Shown: positions 50,281 through 60,624, numbered from the stretch's first letter. The stretch is DNA of 64,000 bases from Datisca glomerata (GCA_003255025.1 QANY01005796.1:108991-172990), one strand, 5' to 3'. Program-made: numbers and translations. Notes: generated from the sequence alone by a model not told the origin.

Positions 50281-50800
50281 ATAATCGTAACTCGTGGGTC
50301 AGGATATCTATGGGAAGATTCTCATATACACCACATTTCACATTACGTCATGTGTCACGTGTAGTGACCGTGAATCTAGGAAGGAAGGACACAGAGCATG
50401 CGCCACATCGATGAGACGTGATATTCGTCCAGGACCCCTCCTAAAGGGTATCCTAACAACTAAGTCTCTTTCTGCAATAGGAAGACGACACATCAATGAC
50501 CCTAAAAGAGGCCATCCTGATGAAGGGATATCCTTTCTAATATGACGAACCTCGTCCAAATCTTGCCTGACCACAACCTCTATAATTGTTCCCAGGTAAG
50601 GGACCAACTGGTTTACACTTATACGAACGAATACATAAAAATATGCTACAAGATACACTTTATGTCGGTTGCTCGCTGACGTAGATCGAGCAATCACGTT
50701 GAAAAGTCAAAATAGACATTGGGCAGTAGTTCATAGGACTAACATGTGCGACATTAGCGAGTCAAAGTTAAAGCAATCAACCATATGAATGACAAGAGTG
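50281..50800 (-). mobile_element. Ty3 LTR fragment in the second unit
   Basis: The sequence matches 25,408-25,945 (GGGAAGATTCTCATATAC, then GACACATC and AGAGGCCAT). The rest of the Ty3 element is gone. A short open frame here is an LTR shadow, not a gene. Confidence 0.75.
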
Positions 50801-50814
50801 CACCCATGTACAAT

Positions 50815-51085
50815 GTGTGACTACTAGAAATTCTCGAGTAGATATGTGTGGCTATTGGAAGTCATCAAGTATATATTTTTTTATAGCGTAATGTTTTCAA
50901 GTATATATGTTTAACTATTTCACTCAACAAGGGGATATATATTTACATTTGAAGTCCTAGTATAGCTATTTTTTGTTGAGAATTATTTGTGTCACTACAA
51001 CTTGCTATCCTTAAGTAGATATTTATGTAAAGTTTAAGTCTTCAACTGATTATTTATGATAACTTGACATCTTCAAGTGCATATT
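50815..51085. repeat. Hairpin minisatellite, array 6 (short)
   Basis: This is the paralogue of array 2, with the same boundary between Ty3 LTR and minisatellite. Confidence 0.8.
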
Positions 51086-51244
51086 TAATACTACTAAAAG
51101 TCTTAAAAACATAAACAGATTGTATGCTTTTATTATAATAATAACAAACAAGTTGTTTATAACATATTTTTTTTATAACATTATATCTATAGGCTCTTTT
51201 AAAGTTTAATTTAAAAAATTATAATCGAAGCCCACATTGTAGCA

Positions 51245-51381
51245 CTAATGCACAAGCTGAAATAAGCCGGTTGAAAAGCCTAGAACAACTCTTAACGGTC
51301 CTTGAAGAATATTGTTAAGAGTATTAGGTGTGCTTGGAGTTCAAGAGCATCGTAAAAGATTGCAGTCTGCAGAAAACACAG
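51245..51381 (-). pseudogene. Phylloplanin/Ole e 1-like pseudogene, C-terminal fragment (copy F)
   Basis: Only about the last 45 codons remain, from the second-half cysteine region to the stop. The sequence then changes abruptly at AGAAAACACAG into spacer resembling 42,400. The N-terminal two thirds and the promoter are deleted. Confidence 0.8.
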
Positions 51382-51384
51382 CAA

Positions 51385-53038
51385 GCGCATTTTTTGGATA
51401 AATTAAATATTAGATAAATTAGACAGTGAACCTCTCATGTCTTTTTTCCTTAACTCCCTTTTCCTCTGGTTTCATTAACTACACATATAGCTCCTTCAGC
51501 ATAAGTGGCTTAATTAAATATTAGATAAATTACACACTGAATTCTTTTGTTTCTCTTGTCACAAAAGTTCAAAAGCTTTTTTATCTAACAAGTTCAAGAG
51601 TCTTTAATCTAAACCCAAATTATCCAAATCAAAACAACCATTGAATTGGGCTTGTTGAATAAGTCCGTTCATATTTTAATGCAAATTATGTTCGTCAATA
51701 CAGATTATGAGATAAGCATAGTTAAAAGATAAACTCTTGTCCAAATAGATTGAATCTAAATTCTAAACTAAACCTGGAGATGACAAGCATTCCAAATATC
51801 TTAAATCTTTACAAATCTATCATCAGTTAATTTTAAATTTTAAAAATAATTTTTTCAGAATTTTCGAATCTGTCATGATAAACTTGGAATATCTATATAT
51901 AAGGTTATTAGAAGATCTTAACGAGCGGAAATTTATTTTTGAAAAGTTTTCGAGAGATCTGAAAAAAGAGAAAAAAAAGAAACTTACAAAAAAAAGAAAA
52001 AAGAAAAAAATGAGTAAAAACGTTGCTCATGAAAAAGACGAAAAAAGAAGGTTTTTTTTATACAATGACCTTTTAAAAATGCATTTTGAGAATACGATAT
52101 TTTTGGCTTGTGAAAAGATTTTTTACTCCTTCATGTAAAACAAGTTTTCGCTTTTAAAAAAACTGGACAAACAAAAATGAAAATGCAAAGTCTACTTATT
52201 CAGATTTGAATTAGTCCGTTCATATTTTAATGCAAATTATGTTTCGTCAATACAGATTATGAGATAAGCATAGTTAAAAGATAAACACTTGTCCACATAC
52301 ATTGAATCTAAATTCTAAACTAAACCTTGAGATGACAAGCATTCCAAATATCTTAAATCTTCACAAAATCTATCATCAGTTAAGTTTAAAGTTTAAATTT
52401 GTAAAACTAAACTTGAAATATCTATATATAAGGTTAATAGAAGATCTTAACGAGCAGAAATTTATTTTTGAATAGTTTTAAAGAGATCTGAAAAAAGAGA
52501 AAAAAAATGAAAATTACAAAAAATGAAAAATGAAAAAAATGAGTAAAAACGTTGCTCATGAAAAAGACGAAAAAGAAGGGTTTTTTGGGATAAAATGACC
52601 TTTTTAAAAATGCATTCGAGAAAATGGGCTTACAATGTTTTTTCGGAGAATACGATATTTTTGGCTTGTGAAAAGATTTTTTACCCTTTCATGTAAAACA
52701 AGTCTTCGCCTTTAAAAAAATCTGGACAAATAAAAATGAAAATGTAAAACATATTTACTCAGATCAAATAGCTTTGTAAACTATATGCTCAGATCACGTA
52801 ATTTTTGTGAGCTACTTGTTGCGAGCAAGATCTTTACAAGAGCCTTGAAAGAGCCTATTTTTGTGGATATTTGCGTCATACAAGATCTTTAGAAGAGTCT
52901 TGAAACTTGAAAGAAAATGCCTTGAGGGTTATGGATACAATAAGCAGCCATCTTCACCGAGTAAGAAATTCATAATACAGCAACAACCTCAATTAGGGGT
53001 TAAACAAGTTAAGAAAAAGTTTTGAATAATAGTATGCA
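51385..53038. repeat. Spacer containing a 551-bp tandem duplication
   Basis: The phrase AGTCCGTTCATATTTTAATG at 51,662 recurs at 52,213. The following about 550 bp (GATAAGCATAGTTAAAAGAT, CTATATATAAGGTTA, ACGTTGCTCATGAAAAAGAC) is repeated in tandem. A single copy exists in the first unit at about 27,770-28,620. The lysine-rich open frames here come from A-rich DNA and are not called as genes. Confidence 0.65.
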
Positions 53039-53443
53039 TTGTATTATTTTAAGACTTATTTTAACCCTCATTATATTAATGAGGTAAATGTACTGCCCTA
53101 TCTATTTTTGGGGCAACTAGGTAAAGGCCTGTTCGACAATCAATTAATACAAAAAGAGAATTTCATCTTCACGTGTACGTGTTTTAGTTGGAATGATTCA
53201 AATGCTGGTGTCATCAATAAGCAAGCTCCAACTTAATTTTTTAGTAAGTTTCTACAATTGTGCAAGCCTGTTGGTATTAACATCGGGTTATGGAGAAGCC
53301 TAGTTTTTGGCGAAACAACATTGTCATCCAAACTACCTGTATTATCCTTTTACTCACCTATTTATAAGTTGATTGAGCTTAAGAATCCATTACTTGGCAC
53401 CCTCTTAGATAAAAAAAATAAGAAAATGAATTTCTTCAAATGA
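53039..53443 (+). pseudogene. Unidentified coding-like frame with one internal stop (134 codons)
   Basis: One reading frame stays open for about 405 bp apart from a single TAA at 53,234-53,236. In DNA this AT-rich, stops would be expected every 12-15 codons. The translation has mixed composition: LFLGQLGKGLFDNQLIQ before the stop; KPVGINIGLWRSLVFGETTL and LPVLSFYSPIYKLIEL after it. There is no in-frame ATG at the left end, so it may be an exon or remnant. It has no counterpart in the first unit. I do not recognise a family. Confidence 0.4.
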
Positions 53444-53704
53444 TGATGTCTTATGAAAAGATTAATCTAATTACTGTATTTTCCATTATAATCCCTTCCT
53501 CTCAAACAATACTTGCGCACCATAAATCTTGTGTTGTCCTACATGTCCTTAGTTTGGGGTAGTCCCCATGAAAAATACAGATCACCAAGCAAGTGAGATA
53601 CAGGAATAAAAGTTGTTTACTGAACAGTAATATGAGCGTAACATATGACAAAAACAGGGTCAACCCTATTGCAATTTCTATGTAGAAGGACCTAAGCTAA
53701 ACCA

Positions 53705-54236
53705 TTGAAAGAATGTATCCATATTGGTAAAAAAAAATTAACGATTTGAGATTCCAAACCAATGTCCAAGATTACACTCCTACCATACCTATTAAACAAT
53801 ATACCAAGTTGTGGCAAGAGTCACACCAAAGAGAAGTAGTGGATATCACATGCATCTTATGCTCGAATAGAATATCATGTTCCCATGAGACCTTTATACG
53901 TGTGTAACTAAATAAGGTCGTAAAAAGTATGTGTTATATTTCTTTACAATCGTTTATTGTCTAGGTGACATTGAAAGAATGTATCCATATTAGTAAAAAT
54001 ATTCAACGATTTGAGATTCCAAACCAGTGTCCAAGATTATACTCCTCCATACCTATTAAACAATATACTAAGTTGTGGCAAGAGTCACACCAAAGAGAAG
54101 TAGTGGATATCACATGCATCTTATGTTCGAATAGGATATCATGATCCCATGAGACCTTTGTATAACTAAATAAGGTCGTAAAAAGTATGTGTTCCATTTC
54201 TTTACAATTGTTTATTGTCTAGGTGACATTACGATA
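53705..54236. repeat. 266-bp tandem duplication in the unit flank
   Basis: TTGAAAGAATGTATCCATAT begins at 53,705 and again at 53,971, each followed by the same block (GATTCCAAACC, then ATCACATGCATCTTATG). Both copies contain the empty site of the CACTA element found in the first unit. Confidence 0.8.
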
Positions 54237-54834
54237 AGTTAATTAATTACCTTTAAAATGAAATATATCAATTAGTAATATTTAGTGATATTATAACACC
54301 ACGAGAGAATTCTCATCAGCGATCTTCAAAACTTTAAGGAAAGCAACATTTTGAAATGCATGGAGCTTTAATTGTATGCTCGAGAGAGAGAACTGAATGG
54401 TCGTCTGATTCACAAAGGGTGAAAAGGTGAGAAAAATCTTAGGAGCAAAAAGGTGAAAATGGAGCAAATAGGTGGAAGTTAAAATGAAATAAGTAAAGTT
54501 GTGTTCAATTAATTACAAGGGTGGTAAAAAATAGAGAGAGATTAAAGAGGGAAATGATTGGAGGAGGAAGGAGTTTTTTGTGGATCCTATGTGTGCCATT
54601 TAAGCACTTATAATGCCATGTCAGTGTCTCCGTCAATTTCAATGAGCGGAGAGTGACAAAAGAATCACATTAAAACATTAAATGTTAGATGACCAAATTG
54701 AGATTTGTTAAAATGCAATGACCAAATTGATATTTGAGGCAAACTAACTTGACCAAATTGATCATTTTCTCTAAAAAAATATATAAATACTATTCTAAAT
54801 AAAAATTTGTAATTTTCATCAACAGCTAAAAAAA

Positions 54835-55277
54835 AGGTAGATATTTTTAATTTGAAGTATTAAGTTGATACTTTTAATATTTGAAGTATTTAAGTACTTA
54901 TGTTTGACAACTTGAATTATAGTCTGTGATCAATTACATTACCAAAAAATCTATGTCACGAAAATGTTTTTCTCATTTTGATAATGTCTATAATTTATAA
55001 CCAACAAACATATAACATTTGGTCACTAACTCAACAATCTTCATTGGGCCTTTCACAAATTAGGTTTACATTTGATTAATATGCATAGTCCAAATATATG
55101 GTTGACTATTTTAAGTTGTTAAGTCTCTATTTGTCACTACTTAAGTTTTCAAGTAAATATGTTTGGCTATTAGAAGTCTTCATGTAGATATTTCTAACAA
55201 ATTCAAGTCTTCAAGTAGATACGTTTGACTAGTGGAAGTCTTTAAGTACACGTGTCTCACAACTTAATGTCTTCATT
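54835..55277. repeat. Hairpin minisatellite, array 7 (truncated)
   Basis: The start is collinear with arrays 3 and 4. It is cut off at about 55,277 by the truncated end of the second copia element. Confidence 0.8.
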
Positions 55278-55302
55278 AAGTCATACTCAAGAAAGGTTGC
55301 AT

Positions 55303-55860
55303 TTATCGACACAAACACCTTTTGATCATTGTGACAATAAAAGACCCACCTCTAGTCTCTAGAAAATAGCCAACGAATATGCATACCTCATACCTTGAGT
55401 CTAACTTTTCGGTCATGAGTCTAAAAATGTGAGTTGGATACACCCATATATAGAAAAGATGGAAACTATGCTTGGAGTTATTCCGTAACTCTAAAAGCGT
55501 CTTGATTATAGACTTAGAGGCCCCTACATTCAAAATGTAAGTTGCCGTGTGTAGTGCATATACTCTAATGATGAGTAGCTTAACATCGACCTAACCATAT
55601 CCAGTAAGGTTCAGTTTCTCCTCTTTGTAACATCATTTTGTTGTAGTGTTCCAGGTGTTGTAAGTTGAGATAGGATTCCACACTCCAATAAATAATCCTT
55701 GAATTCTAAATCCAAGTATTCACCATATCGCTTTTAATAATTTACCTAATTGCTTCTCAGCTTTAGCCTTAAATTGTTTAAACTTTCTAAAAGTTTCAGA
55801 CTTTAGATGCACTAAGTAACTATAACCATATCTTGAGTAGTCGTCAATGAAAGTAACAAA
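55303..55860 (-). pseudogene. copia integrase remnant
   Basis: The frame at 55,533-55,303 reads MNVGASKS, then LELRNNSKHSFHLF and DSRYEVCIFVGYFLETRGG, the integrase C-terminal motif. The catalytic core between about 55,560 and 55,860 is recognisable only in broken frames (TTPGTLQQNDVT-like near 55,640). Confidence 0.8.
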
Positions 55861-55866
55861 ATACTC

Positions 55867-56442
55867 CTACCCACCTCTAGCTTGTACATTGATCGGTCCA
55901 CAAACATCACTATGTACTAACTCATGTGTTTCCTTGGCTCTTTGGCCCTTTCCCGTGAAAGGCCTCTTGGTCATTTTACCTTCTACACAGGATTCACAAA
56001 CAGGAAGAGTTCTAACTTTTAGCTCTCTCAAAGCACCATATTTTGTTAACATGTTTAACCTATCTAGATTAATATGTCTCAAACTAAGATATCATAAATA
56101 TGTGTTATCATCATGACAAAATATTTGTCGTTTGTTATTTTTAAGTTCTGCTACTTTAAATAATTCAGAATTATTTAACGCGCGTTCAGTCGGTTTAAGC
56201 ATATACAGCCTGTTTATAATTTTAGCATGACGGATATCAAATCTATTCTTAAAAATAATAAACTCTTTATTAATGAAAGAAACTTCGAATAACTGTTCTA
56301 GCAAAAATGAAAGAGAAATCAAATTTCTTGAAAAACCAGGAATATAATAAACATCGTTCAAAACTAAGTAATTATATCCAAAAAGTAAATGGACTATTCC
56401 TAATGCTTTAGCTGACATTAGTGCACCGCTGCCAACTCTCAA
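55867..56442 (-). pseudogene. copia protease end and pre-integrase domain
   Basis: The frame at 56,442-56,092 carries YNYLVLNDVYYIPGFSRNLIS, the segment after the protease. The frame at 56,082-55,867 carries RHINLDRLNMLTKYGAL, then LPVCESCVEGKMTKRPFTG and ELVHSDVCGPINV, the zinc-binding pre-integrase domain with the first integrase aspartate. A stop separates the two frames near 56,090. Confidence 0.88.
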
Positions 56443-56483
56443 AACAACATCGCCATCAGCCAGCCCCTTGACGAATCAAGCAT

Positions 56484-56837
56484 CTACAAGGAAGAACATA
56501 CATGGTCAGTGGATCCTGAATCAAGTATCCAGAATGACAAATCATATTCCACTAAACAAGCTTTAAGTACAAGTGAATCATATTTACCTTTTTTTTTTAG
56601 CTCAGAAAGATACGTGTTACAGTTTCTCTTCCAATGACCTTCAACCTCACAGTGGAAACACTTTCTTTTGGGCCCTCTCTCTTTCTTGTTTTTCTTGACT
56701 TTTGGCGATATCTTGGCTTTCTTTACTCTTTTGTTCTTACTCTTGTCCTTACCATTGTTCTTCTTCCTTTTTTTGTTCTTAAGAATATTGGAAGAAGACT
56801 TTTGTTCGATAATATTTTCCTCGCCCTCTTTAGTCAT
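56484..56837 (-). pseudogene. copia gag zinc knuckle and protease active site
   Basis: The 117-residue frame has a lysine-rich N-terminal half and a CCHC knuckle (CFHCEVEGHWKRNC; Cys60, Cys63, His68, Cys73). The protease motif ILDSGSTDHVC follows (Asp106). These are the standard neighbours in copia polyproteins and both motifs are intact, although the surrounding frame is broken. Confidence 0.88.
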
Positions 56838-57234
56838 TTTAAGGTTGAGTGACTCAAAAGTTTATTGTTCATTCAACAATTGGATCATGTTGAATTGTAA
56901 CTTGTTCATAACATAGTTAGTCGTGAACACAGAAAAAGCTGGTGTAAGCGACTCTAGTATCATGCTAACTTGAGTCCGCTCATCAATGGTCCCTTATGTA
57001 CTTCTGTCTCGTGCATTATGTTGATCATGTTCTCAAATAGAAGTACTATTCCTCATCTTAGTTGTCATATAGCTCCTAGTGGCTTCATGACGACTTTCAT
57101 TAGACTGCTGCCAAAACATGTCCTGTAAAGCTTCCATAATCTCATAGACAGTCTTCATGCTTGGTTCTTAAAACATCATTCATGCTCACAAGCATGTAGC
57201 ACTTCGCCTTGTTAATTGATATGATCCAAGCATA

Positions 57235-57450
57235 TTATTTGTCCCTAACATTCTTAGGGGTGTTAGCCGCAGGCTCCTTAGGACATTCCTCAGTAATAAC
57301 GAACTTATGGTTCTCACAAATCATCATTAAGTTCATATTTGATGTCCAACGTATGAAATTATCATCATTAAATTTCTCAAAAGTGAGTAAGCAGTAACAT
57401 GGTTGTCCATAATAGACATAATATTGGTAACTGAAATTTAAAACATACAT
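57235..57450 (-). pseudogene. copia gag N-terminal fragment
   Basis: The frame contains LTFEKFNDDNFIRWTSNMNL followed by CENHKFVITEECPKEPA, typical of the start of plant copia gag. A frameshift separates it from the probable MDNHVTA start a few codons upstream. Confidence 0.8.
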
Positions 57451-59352
57451 GATTCAATATAATTGATAAATATCTAGAATTTGAAAAGTAAACGTGATGC
57501 ATGAATGATAAACACATAAATTTAGCATTTACTAATCACAATAAAACAACCCAACGATTAATGTGTCGCCTTAGAGTCGGTCAGATTAAGCTCAGACTGT
57601 CTATGAGACAGTCTTATCCTTTTTAATTAAAACTTAAAATATCTCTTATTTTCTCATTTAATAATAAGGTATTGCTTGTTCCGTCAAATCACAACTATTT
57701 ACATAAAAGCTTTATTGTGACTTTGTGAGTGTAACCCATCATTTCAGATTTCATGATTTCATTTAGAATATGTTATCTTAGGATCGGTCAAAACTAAACT
57801 ACATCATTTCCTCCTATCTTCTTAAGAAATCAAACCTTGGTATTGGTACAACTCGAAACCTTCTTTAGGTGGATGAAGATATAGCCATCTCGAGGCTCTC
57901 ACTGCACCTCACGGTATTGTACTAATGATGGAGACCATAGGTTACTTTGACATGTCAACCTTCTCTCACTCACTATTTTAGGATAATGTGTTTCTATTTG
58001 AACTAATCAATTAATTACTAGTTAAATTAATAAACCTATGAATATTTAATTATCAGTTAATCCGGTCTAATTGGTCTAAGTTCATTTAAATTTCTGAAGT
58101 GTCTAAGTCATAATTAAGTGAACTTAGATTAATTAATCAATTATATTTATCAAACTTTAATAAAACTCTTTTACTAAAGTCGGTTAACCTAAAAATTACT
58201 ATAGCCTTTAGTGTGGTGTGATTACCAAATTTTAACTAGTTAAAACCTAACAGTTTACTTGCAATTGATTTCATAAAGCAATGCATATAAACATATTTGG
58301 ACAATCCTAATAAATCATATTTCTACAGATGACATGCATGATTAAATAAAAATGTGTGTGATTTTCATGTATGACATATGATCAACTAATGTATGGACAT
58401 GTTATCAAACATAACAATTAAATAATTATTTAATAATTAAATAAAATAATGATGGCCGGAGTGAATATTAGGCATTTCTAAATTACAACCGTTGAAATAA
58501 AGAAATAAAATTATAAAGCTGATTACAAGAACACATATTTCTCAAATATTTCCTTATCTTCATGATCTTCATCTTCATTATCTTCAAGCTTTGAATAAAA
58601 TCCTTTTTAATTAGAAAAACTTTTTTCTTAATTAAAAAAATATCTATAATTATCCATTTTCATATAGTTGAGTTTGACTTAGTCAAATAAATATTTTATT
58701 TTATTTGGTCAAAATTGGGTCAAACCCAATCAAACTATTATTTTTTAATTTTCATAAAATCAAAAATTAATAATTCATTTTAAAATTTAAATGGATAATT
58801 AAAAGAGTTTAGGATTTAATGAATCACTTTGATGATAGAGTTGGTTGCATGGTTTGTTGAAAACTGTCCTAAAATGTGACAATAGTTGTCACCGACGATA
58901 GAACTCTCTGATCGCCACCCATCACCACCGCTTCCTGTCTCACTACTAGCAGCCACCTGCCGCGTCAGACATCCCTTGTTCACCTCCGCCTGAACAGTGA
59001 ATTTCCAGCGTGAACAGTGTTTTTGCGGATGGTTTTTGTGGACGAATAGTGTTTTCATGGATGAACATAAATTTCCGCCGTTCATCTCATGCGTTCTTTG
59101 TCTTCTCGCATTCAGAATAATTACAATAATATTCAAAATAATAAAATTATAAAAATTCCTACACCTTAATTTGGCTTACACAAGATCTAGAAAAAATTAA
59201 AATTAAGTCTAACTCAATAATCATCATACAATTAACGATCCATTATTTTCCATACATTAAAAAAACATAACCATCCATCATCATACATATCTCATATTAT
59301 ATGAATAATACTAGAAAATACACAAGCATTTAACATATAAATATATAAAGAC
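57451..59352 (-). other. Untranslated leader of the second copia element
   Basis: Collinear with 18,701-20,671. A block richer in G+C at 58,860-59,060 corresponds to 20,110-20,350. No protein frame is conserved between the two leaders. Confidence 0.65.
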
Positions 59353-59364
59353 GCTCTGATACCA
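59353..59364 (-). other. copia primer-binding site (initiator tRNA-Met)
   Basis: The minus strand reads TGGTATCAGAGC, a perfect match to the canonical copia primer site, two bases from the LTR end. Confidence 0.92.
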
Positions 59365-59366
59365 CT

Positions 59367-59880
59367 TGCTAGTCGACGTGGCGCGTGCACGGCGGAAGCA
59401 TAGAGGTGCGTGGCCTTTAAAAAAATAAACATTTAATAAAAATCAGATCTTTTAATAAAACAAAACTTGCGCAACGTCACGATAACGAAATAACAACTTT
59501 TATTGAAAACTCTTTTTCAATCAGTCAGCTACATTATATATTTATAAGTTAAATCTACAACATACAAAGTTAGGAATCATATAACTCTTGTAATCTATAT
59601 CAAGTGTCCTTGCAAAAACTGATCGATCATCCGTTTCCACGAAATCGTTCACACGATCAGCAGATTCTAAGATCCACAGCAAGATCTTCCAAGTCAATTC
59701 TCAACGCACTAGGACGTGTAGCGCTCGTAGAATATTATGAGATACTTTTTCTATCTCTAGATGTTTTCAACATATGAGATCTAGAGATTTACTGAAAACA
59801 CTTTAGTGAGATAATTCTCTAAAAGATACTTTTTCTATCTCTAGATGTTCTCAACATAATTACAGTTAATGAACAGTAAT
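59367..59880 (-). mobile_element. Truncated LTR of the second copia element
   Basis: It starts TGCTAG on the plus strand and aligns with the 20,686 LTR (TTTTATTGAAAACTCTTTTTC, then ATATATTTATAAGTTAAAT). It includes a local repeat of AGATACTTTTTCTATCTCTA at 59,740 and 59,824. It ends within about 20 bp of the pararetroviral primer site. Confidence 0.8.
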
Positions 59881-59896
59881 TATCCCCACTAGGTTT

Positions 59897-59909
59897 GGCT
59901 TTGATACCA
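59897..59909 (-). other. Pararetroviral primer-binding site (tRNA-Met)
   Basis: The minus strand reads TGGTATCAAAGCC, one mismatch from the caulimovirid consensus TGGTATCAGAGCC. It lies downstream of the viral TATA box and poly(A) signal, and within about 20 bp of the junction with the copia LTR. Confidence 0.85.
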
Positions 59910-60041
59910 AAAGGCGCAAAATTGAACAGTATTTATGAGGGGTATTAAGAAGGAAGAAGATAAACAGTAAAAACTGTATTAATAAATAGTAAAAACAGTT
60001 ACTGTATTGAGGTGTAAGATTAAAGACTTACTCAAACAGAG

Positions 60042-60047
60042 TTTATT
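60042..60047 (-). terminator. Pararetroviral poly(A) signal
   Basis: AATAAA on the minus strand, about 175 nt downstream of the TATA box. This placement downstream of the promoter gives the terminally redundant pregenomic RNA typical of caulimovirids. Confidence 0.65.
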
Positions 60048-60216
60048 TGCAACAATAAACTAGTGCTCCCGCTCACTAATTTACGTTGAAGAAAAAAGAA
60101 GAAAAGATTTACAAAAGAGGAGTAGAAGAAGAAAGCTTTGTTTCACAAAATAGGTTTTAGCTCTCAAATAGTAAGAGTTGTAAAACGAGTTCTGATTCAC
60201 AAATGGGAGGAGGTTC

Positions 60217-60225
60217 CTATTTATA
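60217..60225 (-). promoter_or_regulatory. Pararetroviral pregenomic RNA promoter TATA box
   Basis: TATAAATAG on the minus strand, in an intergenic region between the second ORF (ends 60,625) and the primer site. The element is intact in the relic. Confidence 0.75.
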
Positions 60226-60407
60226 GCTAAGGAAAGTGAAGTTCACCGGGAACCCATCACTTACCTGAACTATTCTATTCTACAAAAGTAAAAACATTTT
60301 ACATTTGAATAAGAATAGTAAAAAGTACAATGATTACAAAGAGACAAATTACAAAGAATTTTTTAGTAGATGAAGTCCTTTGTAGTCATCATGATTGGTT
60401 GAGACTG

Positions 60408-60600
60408 TTGGTGGATAATTGTTATCCTGATCTCGTCCTTTGATTTGAAGGGCATGATGGTTATTGCATTGTGCTTTTGATTATGATTGCTTAAATGTCT
60501 TGTTGACGGATGATTGCTATCCTGATCTCGTCCTTTGATTGTGTCGAAGGGCATGATGGTCATTGCATTGTGCTTTTGATCATGATTGTTTAATTATCTT
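60408..60600. repeat. Two-copy tandem repeat upstream of the viral promoter
   Basis: Two units of about 95 bp, each containing ATCCTGATCTCGTCCTTTGA, then GAAGGGCATGATGG and TTGCATTGTGCTTTTGAT. They lie between the end of the second ORF and the TATA box, where caulimovirid enhancers are found. The open frame through the repeat is not a gene. Confidence 0.75.
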
Positions 60601-60624
60601 ATTGGCATTTTGCCAATAAAGAAA

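Larger units (their letters stand above)
55278..59880 (-). mobile_element. Truncated copia element, sister of the nested copia
   Basis: Minus-strand order is LTR (59,880-59,367), primer site (59,364-59,353), leader, gag, protease, pre-integrase, integrase C-terminus. It ends at the integrase/reverse-transcriptase boundary (AFLERV-like, 55,278). Reverse transcriptase, RNase H and the 3' LTR are absent. It shares diverged sequence with the element at 15,759-22,838 over leader and coding parts. Its left end truncates minisatellite array 7; its LTR is broken at the junction with the pararetrovirus. Confidence 0.88.

Noticed and set aside
50294..50697. Overlapping open frames on both strands
   Set aside because: The region is a Ty3 LTR fragment matching 25,408-25,945; LTRs of this type do not encode these proteins and the frames differ between copies.
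51875..52138. Lysine-rich 87-residue frame
   Set aside because: It arises from A-rich DNA in a tandemly duplicated spacer, and neither duplicate nor the first-unit counterpart keeps the frame.
60363..60563. Minus-strand 66-residue frame near the viral promoter
   Set aside because: It is a translation of the two-copy ~95-bp repeat in the viral intergenic region.
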